Of a stretch of 64,000 nt of DNA, positions 17,645 through 25,766 are shown piece after piece. Source of the stretch: Dyadobacter sp. CY323 (lineage in GTDB: Bacteria > Bacteroidota > Bacteroidia > Cytophagales > Spirosomataceae); the NCBI RefSeq assembly GCF_021390245.1, contig NZ_JAJUXH010000016.1, positions 25,527 to 89,526 on the forward strand, written 5' to 3'. Numbering within the stretch: position 1 is the first letter of the stretch; each line of letters starts with the position of its first letter. A model generated the notes under the pieces. It made no database searches and was not told the origin of the DNA. It saw only the letters and a program-made list of their open reading frames with translations. Both the position numbers and the translations under genes were made by a program.

Positions 17645-20101
17645 TTATTCTTTGTAAAATACCCGCTTGACCCGGTCACCAATGCCGGTCAATATTTCGT
17701 AGGGGATGGTGTTGATATTTTTGGCGATCTCGGTAATCGGGATTTCTTTCCCAAAAACGATCACTTCATCCCCTTCTTCCACCTGGGCGTCGGTTACATC
17801 CACCATCGTCATATCCATACAGATGTTACCGATTGTAGGACAAAGTATGCCATTTACGGAAACCCGGCCGATCCCATTTCCCAAACCGCGGTCGTACCCA
17901 TCAGCATACCCGATGGCCAGAGTCGCAATGGCTGAATCGTGGTCCACAACTCCTTTGCGGCTGTAACCCACCGTTTCGCCGGACGAAAGGTATTTGATCT
18001 GAGAAACGATGGTTTTCAAAGTCCCGACAGATTGGAGTGACCGCTGATCCTGCCCCGTAGCTTCCACGCCATAAAGTCCAATTCCCAATCTCACCATATT
18101 CAGCCTGTAATCAGGAAAACGAACGATCCCGGCAGAATTTAAAATGTGCTTGATGGTGGAGTAACCCAGCGTTTGTTCGATTAATGCCGCACCATCGGTA
18201 AACTGCTTGTACTGACTTTTCGAAAATTCATTATGAACGCCCTCGTCTGCGCCGACCAGATGGGAAAAAATGCTCGCTACCTGAATGGACGGATTTCGCT
18301 GTAACTGATCCAGAAGCCAGGGATAATCGTCCCGAACAAACCCCAGCCGGTGCATGCCGGTATCCAGTTTCAAATGGATTTTCGGCGCATTTGGACCGTC
18401 ATTTTTTGTTTTCACATAATTCACCCAGTCCATGAAAACCCGGCGGCTGTAAACCTCAGGTTCCAGCCTGTGTTTCCAGATCAGATCAAATGCGGAAACA
18501 GTCGCATTCATCACCATAATCGGTAATGTAATGCCATTTTGGCGAAGCATGACACCTTCATCCGTATAAGCAACTCCCAGATAATCAACACGATGGTATT
18601 GAAGCAAAGAAGCCACTTCTGAACTGCCGCTTCCATAGGCAAATGCTTTTACCATGGCCATGATCTTTGTTTGCTGACCAATTTTCGAGCGGTAGTAATT
18701 GAGGTTGTGGACTAATGCATCGAGGTTGATTTCCAGTACGGTACCGTGGGCCTTTTGCTGAATACGCTGAACTATTTTCTCAAAAGAAAAAGGCCGGGCG
18801 CCTTTGACAAGTACCACACTATCCGTAAGCGTATGAAATGCAAATTCTTTCAGGAATGTATCCGTATCCGAGAAAAACGAGTGTTCAGCAAGATCAAAAA
18901 GTTCGGACTGGCTGCTGACCTGCGGACCAATTCCAATCAGTTGATTTACTCCTTTTTCCTTTAATAGTTTGGAAACAATCAGGTATAGTTCCTGAGGTGT
19001 CTGGCCGGTTTGCAGCACGTCCGACAAGATTACCGTCTTTTTCTGGCGTTGTTCCTGCTGTGAAAGGAAGTTCAATGCCATGGAAAGCCCCTGAATATCA
19101 TTATTATAAGCGTCGTTGATCACATAACAGTGATTAATGCCCTCTTTTAGTTCCAGTCGCATCGAAACCGGTTTCAAAAGCAGTATCCGATCTTGTACGG
19201 TTGCTGCATTCAAACCAAAATCAAGCATGAAAACAATGCAATGTGTCAGGTTTTCGAGAGAAGCTTCGTCGCGGAATGCAGTTTCAAAAGTATGATTACC
19301 AAATTTCCCTTTCAGCGAAATCGCCGCTTTTTCACCCGTTAACTCATAACTAACCTGAACATTCGCACCGGAATTCGCCGCTCCCCAGCTAACTGTTTCG
19401 AGGAAAGGATTTACTGGTCTGAGGATCAGGCTTATCTCTGCATCAATATCTTTATAATCTTTCCGGTAAATGAGTTTTTTGACTTTGGTAAAAAGACGCA
19501 GCTTTTCGGTGATCTTTTGCTTCCGGCTTTTAAATCCATCATCATGTGCGGAACCGATGTTGGTGAAAATCCCGAGGGTAGGCTGCATTACAGGCTGTAG
19601 ATATTCCATTTCGTGCGCCTGCGAAATCCCGGCTTCAAAAATTCCCAGGGTATGTTCAGCGCCCATGTTCCAGACTGATAATGGAACCCCGATCTGCGAA
19701 TTATAACTCTTGGGGCTAGCAACAATGCGTTGCCCGGGAGCCAGAAGTTGCACCAGCCATTCTTTCACGATTGTCTTTCCATTACTTCCCGCAATGCCTA
19801 CTACCGGAATGCTGAACTGTTTTCTTTTTTCCGTCACCAGCTTTTGCAGGGCTCGAATGCTCGACGGTACGATTTGGATTTTTGCATCCGTCCAGGCCGC
19901 AGTCTCCTGCCGATTTTTTTCCACCCAGTCCGCATCTTCTACGACAAATGTCCGGACACCTTGCGCGTACAAATCCTGGATGAATTGATGACCATCGTGC
20001 CTTTCACCTTTAATGGCGAAAAATATACTTTGTTCTGGAAATGAAACTTGACGGCTATCGGTAAGAAGGTGAGCAGTTTGCGGTAAGGAACCTACATCCA
20101 T
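17645..20101 (-). CDS. Bifunctional MurF ligase / alanine racemase
   Basis: An 818-residue fusion that supplies and uses D-alanine for peptidoglycan. The N-terminal half is a UDP-MurNAc-tripeptide:D-Ala-D-Ala ligase with substrate-binding LLTDSRQV, the ATP loop GIAGSNGKTIVKEW (about residues 102-115) and the downstream ligase domain. The C-terminal half is a PLP-dependent alanine racemase: the PLP lysine lies in MVKAFAYGSG (near residue 484), the second catalytic Tyr in VGYSRKG, and the family motif HLKLDTGMHRLGF is present. The fusion is characteristic of Bacteroidota. ATG 20101 is chosen over 20182; it overlaps the upstream corA stop by 10 bp, suggesting translational coupling. Confidence 0.93.
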   Translation of the reverse strand: MDVGSLPQTAHLLTDSRQVSFPEQSIFFAIKGERHDGHQFIQDLYAQGVRTFVVEDADWVEKNRQETAAWTDAKIQIVPSSIRALQKLVTEKRKQFSIPVVGIAGSNGKTIVKEWLVQLLAPGQRIVASPKSYNSQIGVPLSVWNMGAEHTLGIFEAGISQAHEMEYLQPVMQPTLGIFTNIGSAHDDGFKSRKQKITEKLRLFTKVKKLIYRKDYKDIDAEISLILRPVNPFLETVSWGAANSGANVQVSYELTGEKAAISLKGKFGNHTFETAFRDEASLENLTHCIVFMLDFGLNAATVQDRILLLKPVSMRLELKEGINHCYVINDAYNNDIQGLSMALNFLSQQEQRQKKTVILSDVLQTGQTPQELYLIVSKLLKEKGVNQLIGIGPQVSSQSELFDLAEHSFFSDTDTFLKEFAFHTLTDSVVLVKGARPFSFEKIVQRIQQKAHGTVLEINLDALVHNLNYYRSKIGQQTKIMAMVKAFAYGSGSSEVASLLQYHRVDYLGVAYTDEGVMLRQNGITLPIMVMNATVSAFDLIWKHRLEPEVYSRRVFMDWVNYVKTKNDGPNAPKIHLKLDTGMHRLGFVRDDYPWLLDQLQRNPSIQVASIFSHLVGADEGVHNEFSKSQYKQFTDGAALIEQTLGYSTIKHILNSAGIVRFPDYRLNMVRLGIGLYGVEATGQDQRSLQSVGTLKTIVSQIKYLSSGETVGYSRKGVVDHDSAIATLAIGYADGYDRGLGNGIGRVSVNGILCPTIGNICMDMTMVDVTDAQVEEGDEVIVFGKEIPITEIAKNINTIPYEILTGIGDRVKRVFYKE

Positions 20102-21222
20102 TTTTTTGACTTGAAATAAAATATCATCCCGATGGTAACGACGACCATCAGTCCCCAGACGTAAAAGTAGCCATAATGCCACTTTAGTTCGGGCATATAG
20201 TCAAAATTCATTCCGTAAATACCGACTATGAATGTGAGTGGCATGAACACCGCAGAGAAAATTGTGAGCGTTTTCATGACCGAATTCATCCGGTTGCTCA
20301 TCGTGGATAAATGCACATCTGCAAGGCTGGCGACGAGTTCCCGGTACGAATCGATGGTGTCCAAAACCTGCATTACATGGTCATACAGATCGCGGTAGTA
20401 GGGGATTGCTTCTTTGCTGATCTGAAAATTATCTTCCCGGAGCATCTGGTTGATCATATCCCGCAGTGGCCATATCACGCGCCGGGCCATAGTAAGCTCC
20501 CGTTTCAGGCTATACAGGTCTTTGAGGGATAAATCCTCTGCACCCGTGATGATCTGATCCTCAGCCTGGTCGAGACTGTCGCCGAACTTTTCGAGAATGA
20601 TAAAGTAATTGTCAACCACCACATCCAGCAATGCAAACAGCAGGTAATCCGGGCCATTTCGCCGGGTTTTGCCGACCGACGCTGCGAGCCGGTTCAATAC
20701 CGGTTCAAAAATGTCATTACTCAGCTCTTCCTGAAAGGAAAGCAGGTAATTGTTGCCCAAAACAAAGCTCACATGCTCCGCAGAAATGCAAATGGGCGAT
20801 TCTGTCTCTACGTGCAACATTTTGAGCGTCACGAACAAATGCCCGGTATCGTACATTTCGAGCTTGGGTTTATGCTCGGTATTGACAACATCTTCCAGCA
20901 GGAGCGGATGAAGTTTATAAAGCTTCCCCAGTTTTTCAATTAATTCAATTTCATGGATCCCATCGATGTCCAGCCAGGTAATGATGTTTTCATCCGGCGA
21001 CGCAGGAATGCAATCCGCGAGAGACTTTACTTTTTCGTCGCGAAACACTTTGTCGTTATACTGGATCCTCCGCGCCTGGGTTTTAAGCGCAATCTCCGGA
21101 CCAATGTAAGTCAGCGTACCCGGGGAAGTCAGCAGGTTCCGACGTTTGTAGCGCTTTGACCTGCTGATGATCGGTTCCGGTTTTTTCGGCCCCGAAGGCT
21201 GGATGTTGTCTTTCTGATCCAA
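20092..21222 (-). CDS. corA: CorA-family magnesium/cobalt transporter
   Basis: The 376-residue protein is a CorA-type divalent cation channel. A cytoplasmic N-terminal domain (roughly 1-310) is followed by two C-terminal membrane helices, the first ending with the signature YGMNF (VGIYGMNFDYMPEL), then the second (YFYVWGLMVVVTIGMIFYF) and a short basic tail. The only plausible start is TTG at 21222, because the upstream frame meets a stop at the end of the universal stress protein gene 10 bp earlier; translation is probably coupled to that gene. The 3' end overlaps murF-alr by 10 bp, making a three-gene unit. Confidence 0.93.
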   Translation of the reverse strand: MDQKDNIQPSGPKKPEPIISRSKRYKRRNLLTSPGTLTYIGPEIALKTQARRIQYNDKVFRDEKVKSLADCIPASPDENIITWLDIDGIHEIELIEKLGKLYKLHPLLLEDVVNTEHKPKLEMYDTGHLFVTLKMLHVETESPICISAEHVSFVLGNNYLLSFQEELSNDIFEPVLNRLAASVGKTRRNGPDYLLFALLDVVVDNYFIILEKFGDSLDQAEDQIITGAEDLSLKDLYSLKRELTMARRVIWPLRDMINQMLREDNFQISKEAIPYYRDLYDHVMQVLDTIDSYRELVASLADVHLSTMSNRMNSVMKTLTIFSAVFMPLTFIVGIYGMNFDYMPELKWHYGYFYVWGLMVVVTIGMIFYFKSKKWM

Positions 21223-21231
21223 AACGAAAGG

Positions 21232-22083
21232 TTACTTAAGATGAAAAACAAGCAGCGGAACGTGTGTATCGATGATCAACTTCCTCGTCACGCTCGGATT
21301 GATCAGGAATTCTTCGATGAAAGAACGCTCGCGTGACGACATGATCAGTAATTCCGCCCGCACCTCGTCGCAGTAATCTTCAATCCCATCCAACACATGT
21401 TTTGCTTTTTTGACTACGATCTGCCCCTCGGAAATGTCAAATGCGCCTTTTATATCATCGATATATTGGTTATCCGGCTGAATATCAGGCTGAGAATCGG
21501 AATGGATTTTTAATAGGGTAAGACTTGCGCCCAAACGGTTCATCAGCACAAATACTTCTCTCAGGATATCCTGCTCATCGTATTCAAACTGAGTGGCATA
21601 TACGACCTTGCTGAACTTTCCCGGATTGATCTGAGGCGGGATCACAAGTACCGGGCAGGTAGCATGGAGGGCAATGTGAGTTGCCGAACTTCCGATCAGC
21701 TTGTCCAGAAAACCGCCGGTGCCGGTGCGGCCGATCACGACCATCGATGGGTTGTGTTCTTTGATTGCCTCATCCACAGCCGAATTTACACTGCCGAATG
21801 CCCATATGGACTTTGCCCGGTATCCCTCAGCCACAAGCGTGTCAGTAAACTGATCCAGTTTTTTCTGAAATTCTTCTTCCAGTTCGCCCGTCATGGTTAA
21901 AAAATCAGAACCTCCGATGTTGGGTAATACATTTCCTGGCGTCAGGTTTACGTCGGCGATGTAGGGTTGGTATGCGTGCAGGACAAGTAATTCTGAACTT
22001 TCTTTATCGGCAATGATTTTGGCGGCTGCAAGCGCGCGTTCCGCGTTTTCGGAGAAATCAATCGGAATAAGTATGCGGTTCAT
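21232..22083 (-). CDS. Universal stress protein, tandem UspA domains
   Basis: The 283-residue soluble protein has two UspA-like halves. The first begins MNRILIPIDFSENAERAL and ends with the nucleotide-binding pattern VVIGRTGTGGFLDKLIGSSATHIALHATCPVLVIP, which fits the G-x2-G-x9-G(S/T) ATP-binding motif. The second half (about 150-283) is more divergent and ends LLIMSSRERSFIEEFLINPSVTRKLI without a clear ATP motif. Tandem Usp proteins are common in Bacteroidota; the target is unknown. It is the first gene of a minus-strand unit with corA and murF-alr. Confidence 0.9.
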   Translation of the reverse strand: MNRILIPIDFSENAERALAAAKIIADKESSELLVLHAYQPYIADVNLTPGNVLPNIGGSDFLTMTGELEEEFQKKLDQFTDTLVAEGYRAKSIWAFGSVNSAVDEAIKEHNPSMVVIGRTGTGGFLDKLIGSSATHIALHATCPVLVIPPQINPGKFSKVVYATQFEYDEQDILREVFVLMNRLGASLTLLKIHSDSQPDIQPDNQYIDDIKGAFDISEGQIVVKKAKHVLDGIEDYCDEVRAELLIMSSRERSFIEEFLINPSVTRKLIIDTHVPLLVFHLK

Positions 22084-22424
22084 ATCGGGTAGGTGATTGC
22101 GTTTGATTGATTTCCGAACATATCGATTTTAGGTGCTGAAACCAAGGATTTTGGTCAGGCTTTTGAGAAATTCGGCGAACATAACAGTAATTTAAAATGG
22201 ATTGACAAATTTTGTGCCGTGTTACCCATTGTATCTTTCACAACTCAAAAACCATTGTTTATTCTAAAAAGTAAAGGTTGTTTAATATATTCATTCAATA
22301 ATTATCTGTTGAACATATATTAAATTTTGTATTTGGCTCGGCTACCAATCATCGCGATAGTTGGCCTTCAGTTGATTTTTTATAAGTTTACTATCACAAA
22401 CTGATCCTCATCCTGATTCTTTAT
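22084..22424. other. 341-bp divergent intergenic region
   Basis: AT-rich spacer between the divergently transcribed stress-protein and symporter genes, so it should hold both promoters. I see no ORF with coding character and no RNA gene. The main structure is an AT-rich inverted repeat at 22281-22324. No clean TAnnTTTG box with a correctly spaced -33 TTTG could be fixed for either gene. Confidence 0.5.
22281..22324. repeat. 10-bp AT-rich inverted repeat before the symporter gene
   Basis: TTTAATATAT (22281-22290) recurs as its exact complement ATATATTAAA (22315-22324), with a 24-bp spacer; TCA and TGA next to the arms extend the symmetry. It lies about 100 bp upstream of the symporter start. 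Low base complexity makes chance occurrence quite possible. Confidence 0.35.
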
Positions 22425-23816
22425 ATGAAGAGCAAAATTACCATCATCAACTTTGTACTGATTACCATTGCGGCTATCGCCACGGTTTTAAATGCTTACG
22501 ATGTCATCGCCATCTCTGATCCGGTTCTGGTAGGGCTTCGCTGGTTAGCGTTGGCCGGGCTTATCGTATTTGCGTTTTTCAAAAAAAACCTGACTACCTC
22601 GATCCTGATCTCCATGCTGATCGGTACTGAGATCGGTTATGATTTCCCGAAAATGGGGACTGAGCTGCATTTCCTGCGACAGATATTTTTACAGATGATC
22701 AAAACGGTGATCGCTCCATTGCTTTTCGCGACACTGGTAACGGGTATCGCCGGCCATTCGGATCTGAAACAAGTGGGCCGGATGGGCTGGAAATCACTTT
22801 TGTATTTTGAGGTAGTAACCACATTTGCATTGCTGATCGGTCTGTTTTTTGCGAACTGGTTTAAGCCGGGCGTTGGCATTATCCCTCCTGAAACATTGAA
22901 TGCGGCGCTTCCGAAAGTAGCTGAGCAAACCTGGCAGGATATTGTGCTGCATTCATTTCCGGAAAATATAGCGAAGTCGATTTACCACGGAGAGGTGTTG
23001 CAGATCGTCGTTTTCAGCGTGCTTTTCGGCATTAGTCTGGCTTTGTTACCGAGTGTGAAGAAAGAAAAATTTGTCCATGGCGTCGAGCTTCTGGCTGAGG
23101 TGATGTTCAAACTAACCAAACTCATCATGTATTTCGCGCCGATCGGAGTAGGTGCAGCGATCGCAGAAACGGTGGGGCACATGGGTATTGACGTTTTGAA
23201 GAACCTTGCATTGCTTTTGGCTACGTTATATTGCGCATTGATCGTTTTCATTCTCATTGTTTTTATTCCGATTGCATTGTTCGCCCGGATCCCGGTAATC
23301 AAGTTTGCCAAAGCCATTTTCGAGCCGGTATCGATTGCTTTTGCTACCACGAGCTCAGAATCTGCATTGCCGAAAGCGATGGAGAAAATGGAGAAATTCG
23401 GTGTTCCGAGGCAGATCGTTTCGTTTGTAATGCCGACAGGTTATAGCTTCAACCTCGACGGTTCCACGCTTTATCTGGCACTCGCTACCGTATTCGTGGC
23501 CCAGGCTACCGGCACCGAAATGTCGATCGGGCAGCAATTGACGATGGTTTTATTGTTAATGTTAACCAGTAAAGGTGTCGCAGGTATTCCCCGCGCCACG
23601 CTGGTGATCTTACTTGGCGCGATCGCGAATTTTGGAATGCCCGAATGGCCGGTACTTTTGATTATGGGTATTGATGAACTAATGGACATGGCCCGGACTT
23701 CGGTAAATGTGACCGGTAACTGCCTGGCTACTGCGGTAATCGCTCGCTGGGAAGGTGAGCTGGATGATGAGAAAATGCACAATTCGGATTTGGTACAAGA
23801 CGATGCGGTTGTTTAG
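22425..23816 (+). CDS. Dicarboxylate/amino acid:cation symporter (DAACS family)
   Basis: The 463-residue inner-membrane protein belongs to the GltP/DctA family, which couples uptake of glutamate, aspartate or C4-dicarboxylates to protons or sodium. Visible family features are the first re-entrant hairpin serine-rich motif AFATTSSESALPKAMEKME, the TM7 pattern MPTGYSFNLDGSTLYLALA (family NMDGT is NLDGS here), the hairpin-2 SKGVAGIPRA, and TM8 with MDMARTSVNVTGN. The Arg in MARTSVNVTGN is the residue that in the family favours acidic amino acids or dicarboxylates. The N-terminus has two extra hydrophobic segments before the core. Its stop is followed directly by a 7-bp repeat array. Confidence 0.93.
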   Translation: MKSKITIINFVLITIAAIATVLNAYDVIAISDPVLVGLRWLALAGLIVFAFFKKNLTTSILISMLIGTEIGYDFPKMGTELHFLRQIFLQMIKTVIAPLLFATLVTGIAGHSDLKQVGRMGWKSLLYFEVVTTFALLIGLFFANWFKPGVGIIPPETLNAALPKVAEQTWQDIVLHSFPENIAKSIYHGEVLQIVVFSVLFGISLALLPSVKKEKFVHGVELLAEVMFKLTKLIMYFAPIGVGAAIAETVGHMGIDVLKNLALLLATLYCALIVFILIVFIPIALFARIPVIKFAKAIFEPVSIAFATTSSESALPKAMEKMEKFGVPRQIVSFVMPTGYSFNLDGSTLYLALATVFVAQATGTEMSIGQQLTMVLLLMLTSKGVAGIPRATLVILLGAIANFGMPEWPVLLIMGIDELMDMARTSVNVTGNCLATAVIARWEGELDDEKMHNSDLVQDDAVV

Positions 23817-23822
23817 GTGTGG

Positions 23823-23906
23823 GATGTGAGATGTAAAATGTAAAATGTAAAATGTAAAATGTAAAATGTAAGATGTAAGATGTGGGATGTGAGATGTGAG
23901 ATGTGA
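23823..23906. repeat. Tandem array of 12 heptamers, left arm
   Basis: Twelve uninterrupted 7-bp units of the form (G/A)ATGT(A/G)(A/G) run from 23823 to 23906: GATGTGA, GATGTAA, five AATGTAA, GATGTAA, GATGTGG and three GATGTGA. It starts seven bases after the symporter stop. The purine/T-rich strand is complementary to the array that follows at 23949-24127, so together they form a large imperfect inverted repeat. Heptamer period rules out a coding role. Confidence 0.9.
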
Positions 23907-23948
23907 GAAGGCTTATAGACGGCTAAATTAATCTTGCCTTTTTATGTT
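23907..23948. other. Spacer between the two heptamer arrays
   Basis: A 42-bp spacer that carries AAGGC (23908-23912) and GCCTT (23936-23940), extending the pairing of the flanking arrays. It also contains TAATCTTG (23929-23936), one mismatch from the TAnnTTTG -7 box, so the promoter of the downstream YffB-like gene could sit in the loop. That promoter reading is tentative. Confidence 0.4.
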
Positions 23949-24127
23949 TCACATCTCACCTTTCACCTTTCACATCTAACCTTTAACATCTCACCTTTCA
24001 CATTTAACATCTCACCTTTCACATCTCACACCTCACACCTCACACATCTCGCATCTCACACATCTCACATCTCACCTTTCACCTTTCACCTTTCACATTT
24101 AACATCTCACACCTCACACCTTTCACC
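23949..24127. repeat. Heptamer array, right arm (complement type)
   Basis: About 25 heptamers of the form T(C/A)AC(A/C)(T/C)(T/C), such as TCACATC, TCACCTT, TAACATC and TCACACC, with one or two phase slips near 24045-24065. They are the reverse complement of the left-arm units (GATGTGA equals TCACATC reversed). The array reads open in frame with the downstream gene only because the units lack stops. A transcript across both arms could fold into a long hairpin of more than 80 bp with mismatches. Confidence 0.9.
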
Positions 24128-24140
24128 CTTTCCATCAATC

Positions 24141-24497
24141 ATGATAACCGTTTACGGAATACCTAATTGCGATACCATTAAAAAAGCCCGGACCTGGCTG
24201 GAAAAGAACCACATTGAATACACTTTCTACGATTACCGGAAGGAAAGTATCAGCACCGATAAAGTTAAAAAGTGGTTCAAAGTTTTTCCCTGGGAGAAAG
24301 TGATTAACAAGGCTTCCACCACCTGGAAAGAACTTTCAGACGAAGAAAAGCTGGCGGTGACCGACGAAAAATCAGCCGCTAAACTCGCTGTGGCGCATAC
24401 CACTGTCATTAAACGTCCGGTAATTGAAGATGCATCCGGAAAAGCGGTTACACTTGGATTTTCCGAGAAAATCTACGAAGAGACTTTTCTTAAATAG
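24141..24497 (+). CDS. ArsC/Spx-family protein, YffB-like
   Basis: The 118-residue thioredoxin-fold protein starts MITVYGIPNCDTIKKARTW; the PNCDTIKKA pattern matches the E. coli YffB branch of the ArsC family, with Cys10 as the only N-terminal cysteine. Later features are YDYRKE, TTWKEL and the cis-Pro segment VIKRPVIE. Classical arsenate reductase activity is not implied; YffB-type proteins have been proposed as glutathione-dependent thiol reductases, and this phylum may use bacillithiol instead. An in-frame ORF extends up to 23934 through the repeat array, but ATG 24141 matches the family start. The 3' end overlaps the convergent methyltransferase gene by 8 bp. Confidence 0.88.
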   Translation: MITVYGIPNCDTIKKARTWLEKNHIEYTFYDYRKESISTDKVKKWFKVFPWEKVINKASTTWKELSDEEKLAVTDEKSAAKLAVAHTTVIKRPVIEDASGKAVTLGFSEKIYEETFLK

Positions 24498-25689
24498 CAG
24501 GCTTTACCGTCACGATAACCACTTTTGAGTTGTCGGCGAGGGTGGTGGCGAACAGATAGTAATCACCACCTTCCCTTAATTTCCATTTCTTTCTCAGATC
24601 CTCCGTTTTTGCGGGGAAGTTGCGGGTGGTAAGATTGGCTTTATCGCCGCCAATGTATTTTGAAATTTCCTTCATATCCGGTTTGCAAACGGCGACGATT
24701 TTAAACGAACGTCCGGGAAAATGTTCGGCCAGGTTTTCGGAAGTATAAAGCTGACTGTTCACAGCCAGTTTATTCATATTATATCTTTTACAAATGGTTT
24801 TAAATGCACCTGCTTTTAAAACTGCTGCATGCGGCTCGTAGAGATAATGCGCAGGGTCTGAATAAGTAGCAATCGCATTTCGTTCCGTTTCCCGGTTAAA
24901 ATCAAGCGATTTAAATGCTGAACCTTTTTCATCCAGAATGCGGACGTGAATGGTAAAATCTTCGGATTGATGATCCCGGTCTAAAACAAAAAGCAATTCC
25001 TTGCATTCCTGCTCATAACCGATCACATGTACTTCTTTCAGATTCTCCAGTTCCCTCGATGCCAGATCAATGTCCAGCAATGGAGAAGTTTTTAATAAAA
25101 TATGGGGTGCATGTGCAAACAAAAGCTTTTGATTTGAAACTACATCCGGCGTACAATCCGACAGAAGTACTACCTTTTCCCGCTGCTCATTTCTCCGCGC
25201 CGGATCGGCGTAAATCCAGTCAGCGACAATGCTATTTTCCTGCAATGCGACGAGTGAATCCAATGCGTGAACCTGAATGTTATCTGCAGCAAGCTGCCGG
25301 AAATTATAATGAGCGGTTTCGGCAACTACTTCCTGCATTTCGAAATAATGCGCCTTATTGAATTTTTGACTCATATAAAAGCAATCGACGCCCATTCCGC
25401 CGGTAATGTCAATGAGAGTTTGCCCGGAAACCAAACTTGCCTTGTAAAGAGCTGTGGCTTCCGACGAGCATTGTTCTACCGACAGTGCGGGAGGGAAGAT
25501 CAGTTTTTCATTGGCATACCAGTCGGGCAGCTTCTTTGCCGCTTTTTGCCGTGATAATATCTGACCGGCGAGCTTCTTGATATCCAATCCTTTAAACTGA
25601 TTGGCTTTTAGTATCAGCTGACTTGCCTGCTCGTGTCGGTGGTTTCTGATAAATGCGATCTCCGCTTCTGAGAGGCTGGTTTCTTCCAT
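24490..25689 (-). CDS. THUMP-like domain class I methyltransferase (PG_1098-type)
   Basis: The 399-residue protein combines an N-terminal helical segment, a Rossmann methyltransferase core with LIDITGGMGVDCFYMSQ (SAM-binding motif I), ALDSLVAL and the catalytic-type motif YADPARRN, and C-terminal THUMP-like/ferredoxin-like modules ending in the strand VVIVTVKPAI. The family is widespread in Bacteroidota; RNA is the probable substrate but the target nucleotide is not established. I chose ATG 25689 over TTG 25707. Convergent overlap of 8 bp with the YffB-like gene; divergent from acs with a 77-bp gap that must hold both promoters. Confidence 0.85.
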   Translation of the reverse strand: MEETSLSEAEIAFIRNHRHEQASQLILKANQFKGLDIKKLAGQILSRQKAAKKLPDWYANEKLIFPPALSVEQCSSEATALYKASLVSGQTLIDITGGMGVDCFYMSQKFNKAHYFEMQEVVAETAHYNFRQLAADNIQVHALDSLVALQENSIVADWIYADPARRNEQREKVVLLSDCTPDVVSNQKLLFAHAPHILLKTSPLLDIDLASRELENLKEVHVIGYEQECKELLFVLDRDHQSEDFTIHVRILDEKGSAFKSLDFNRETERNAIATYSDPAHYLYEPHAAVLKAGAFKTICKRYNMNKLAVNSQLYTSENLAEHFPGRSFKIVAVCKPDMKEISKYIGGDKANLTTRNFPAKTEDLRKKWKLREGGDYYLFATTLADNSKVVIVTVKPAI

Positions 25690-25766
25690 TTCAATTCTTT
25701 TATCCAAACCAAAATTATAACTTGTCCTCCAATTTCCTGTTTCCCTAAGTTAACCTTTAATTTATC

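Noticed and set aside
17645..20101. The MurF-Alr fusion as a novel gene fusion or assembly error.
   Set aside because: Both halves are intact and this fusion is a known feature of Bacteroidota.
23823..24127. A CRISPR-like or REP-type array.
   Set aside because: Units are 7 bp with no spacers and no Cas genes nearby, so it is not a CRISPR array; the unit is also far shorter than REP elements.
23934..24140. A 69-residue in-frame N-terminal extension of the YffB-like gene through the heptamer array (HLSHLTF-type repeats).
   Set aside because: It is open only because the repeat units lack stop codons; the family start is at ATG 24141 and the extension has no signal or domain character.
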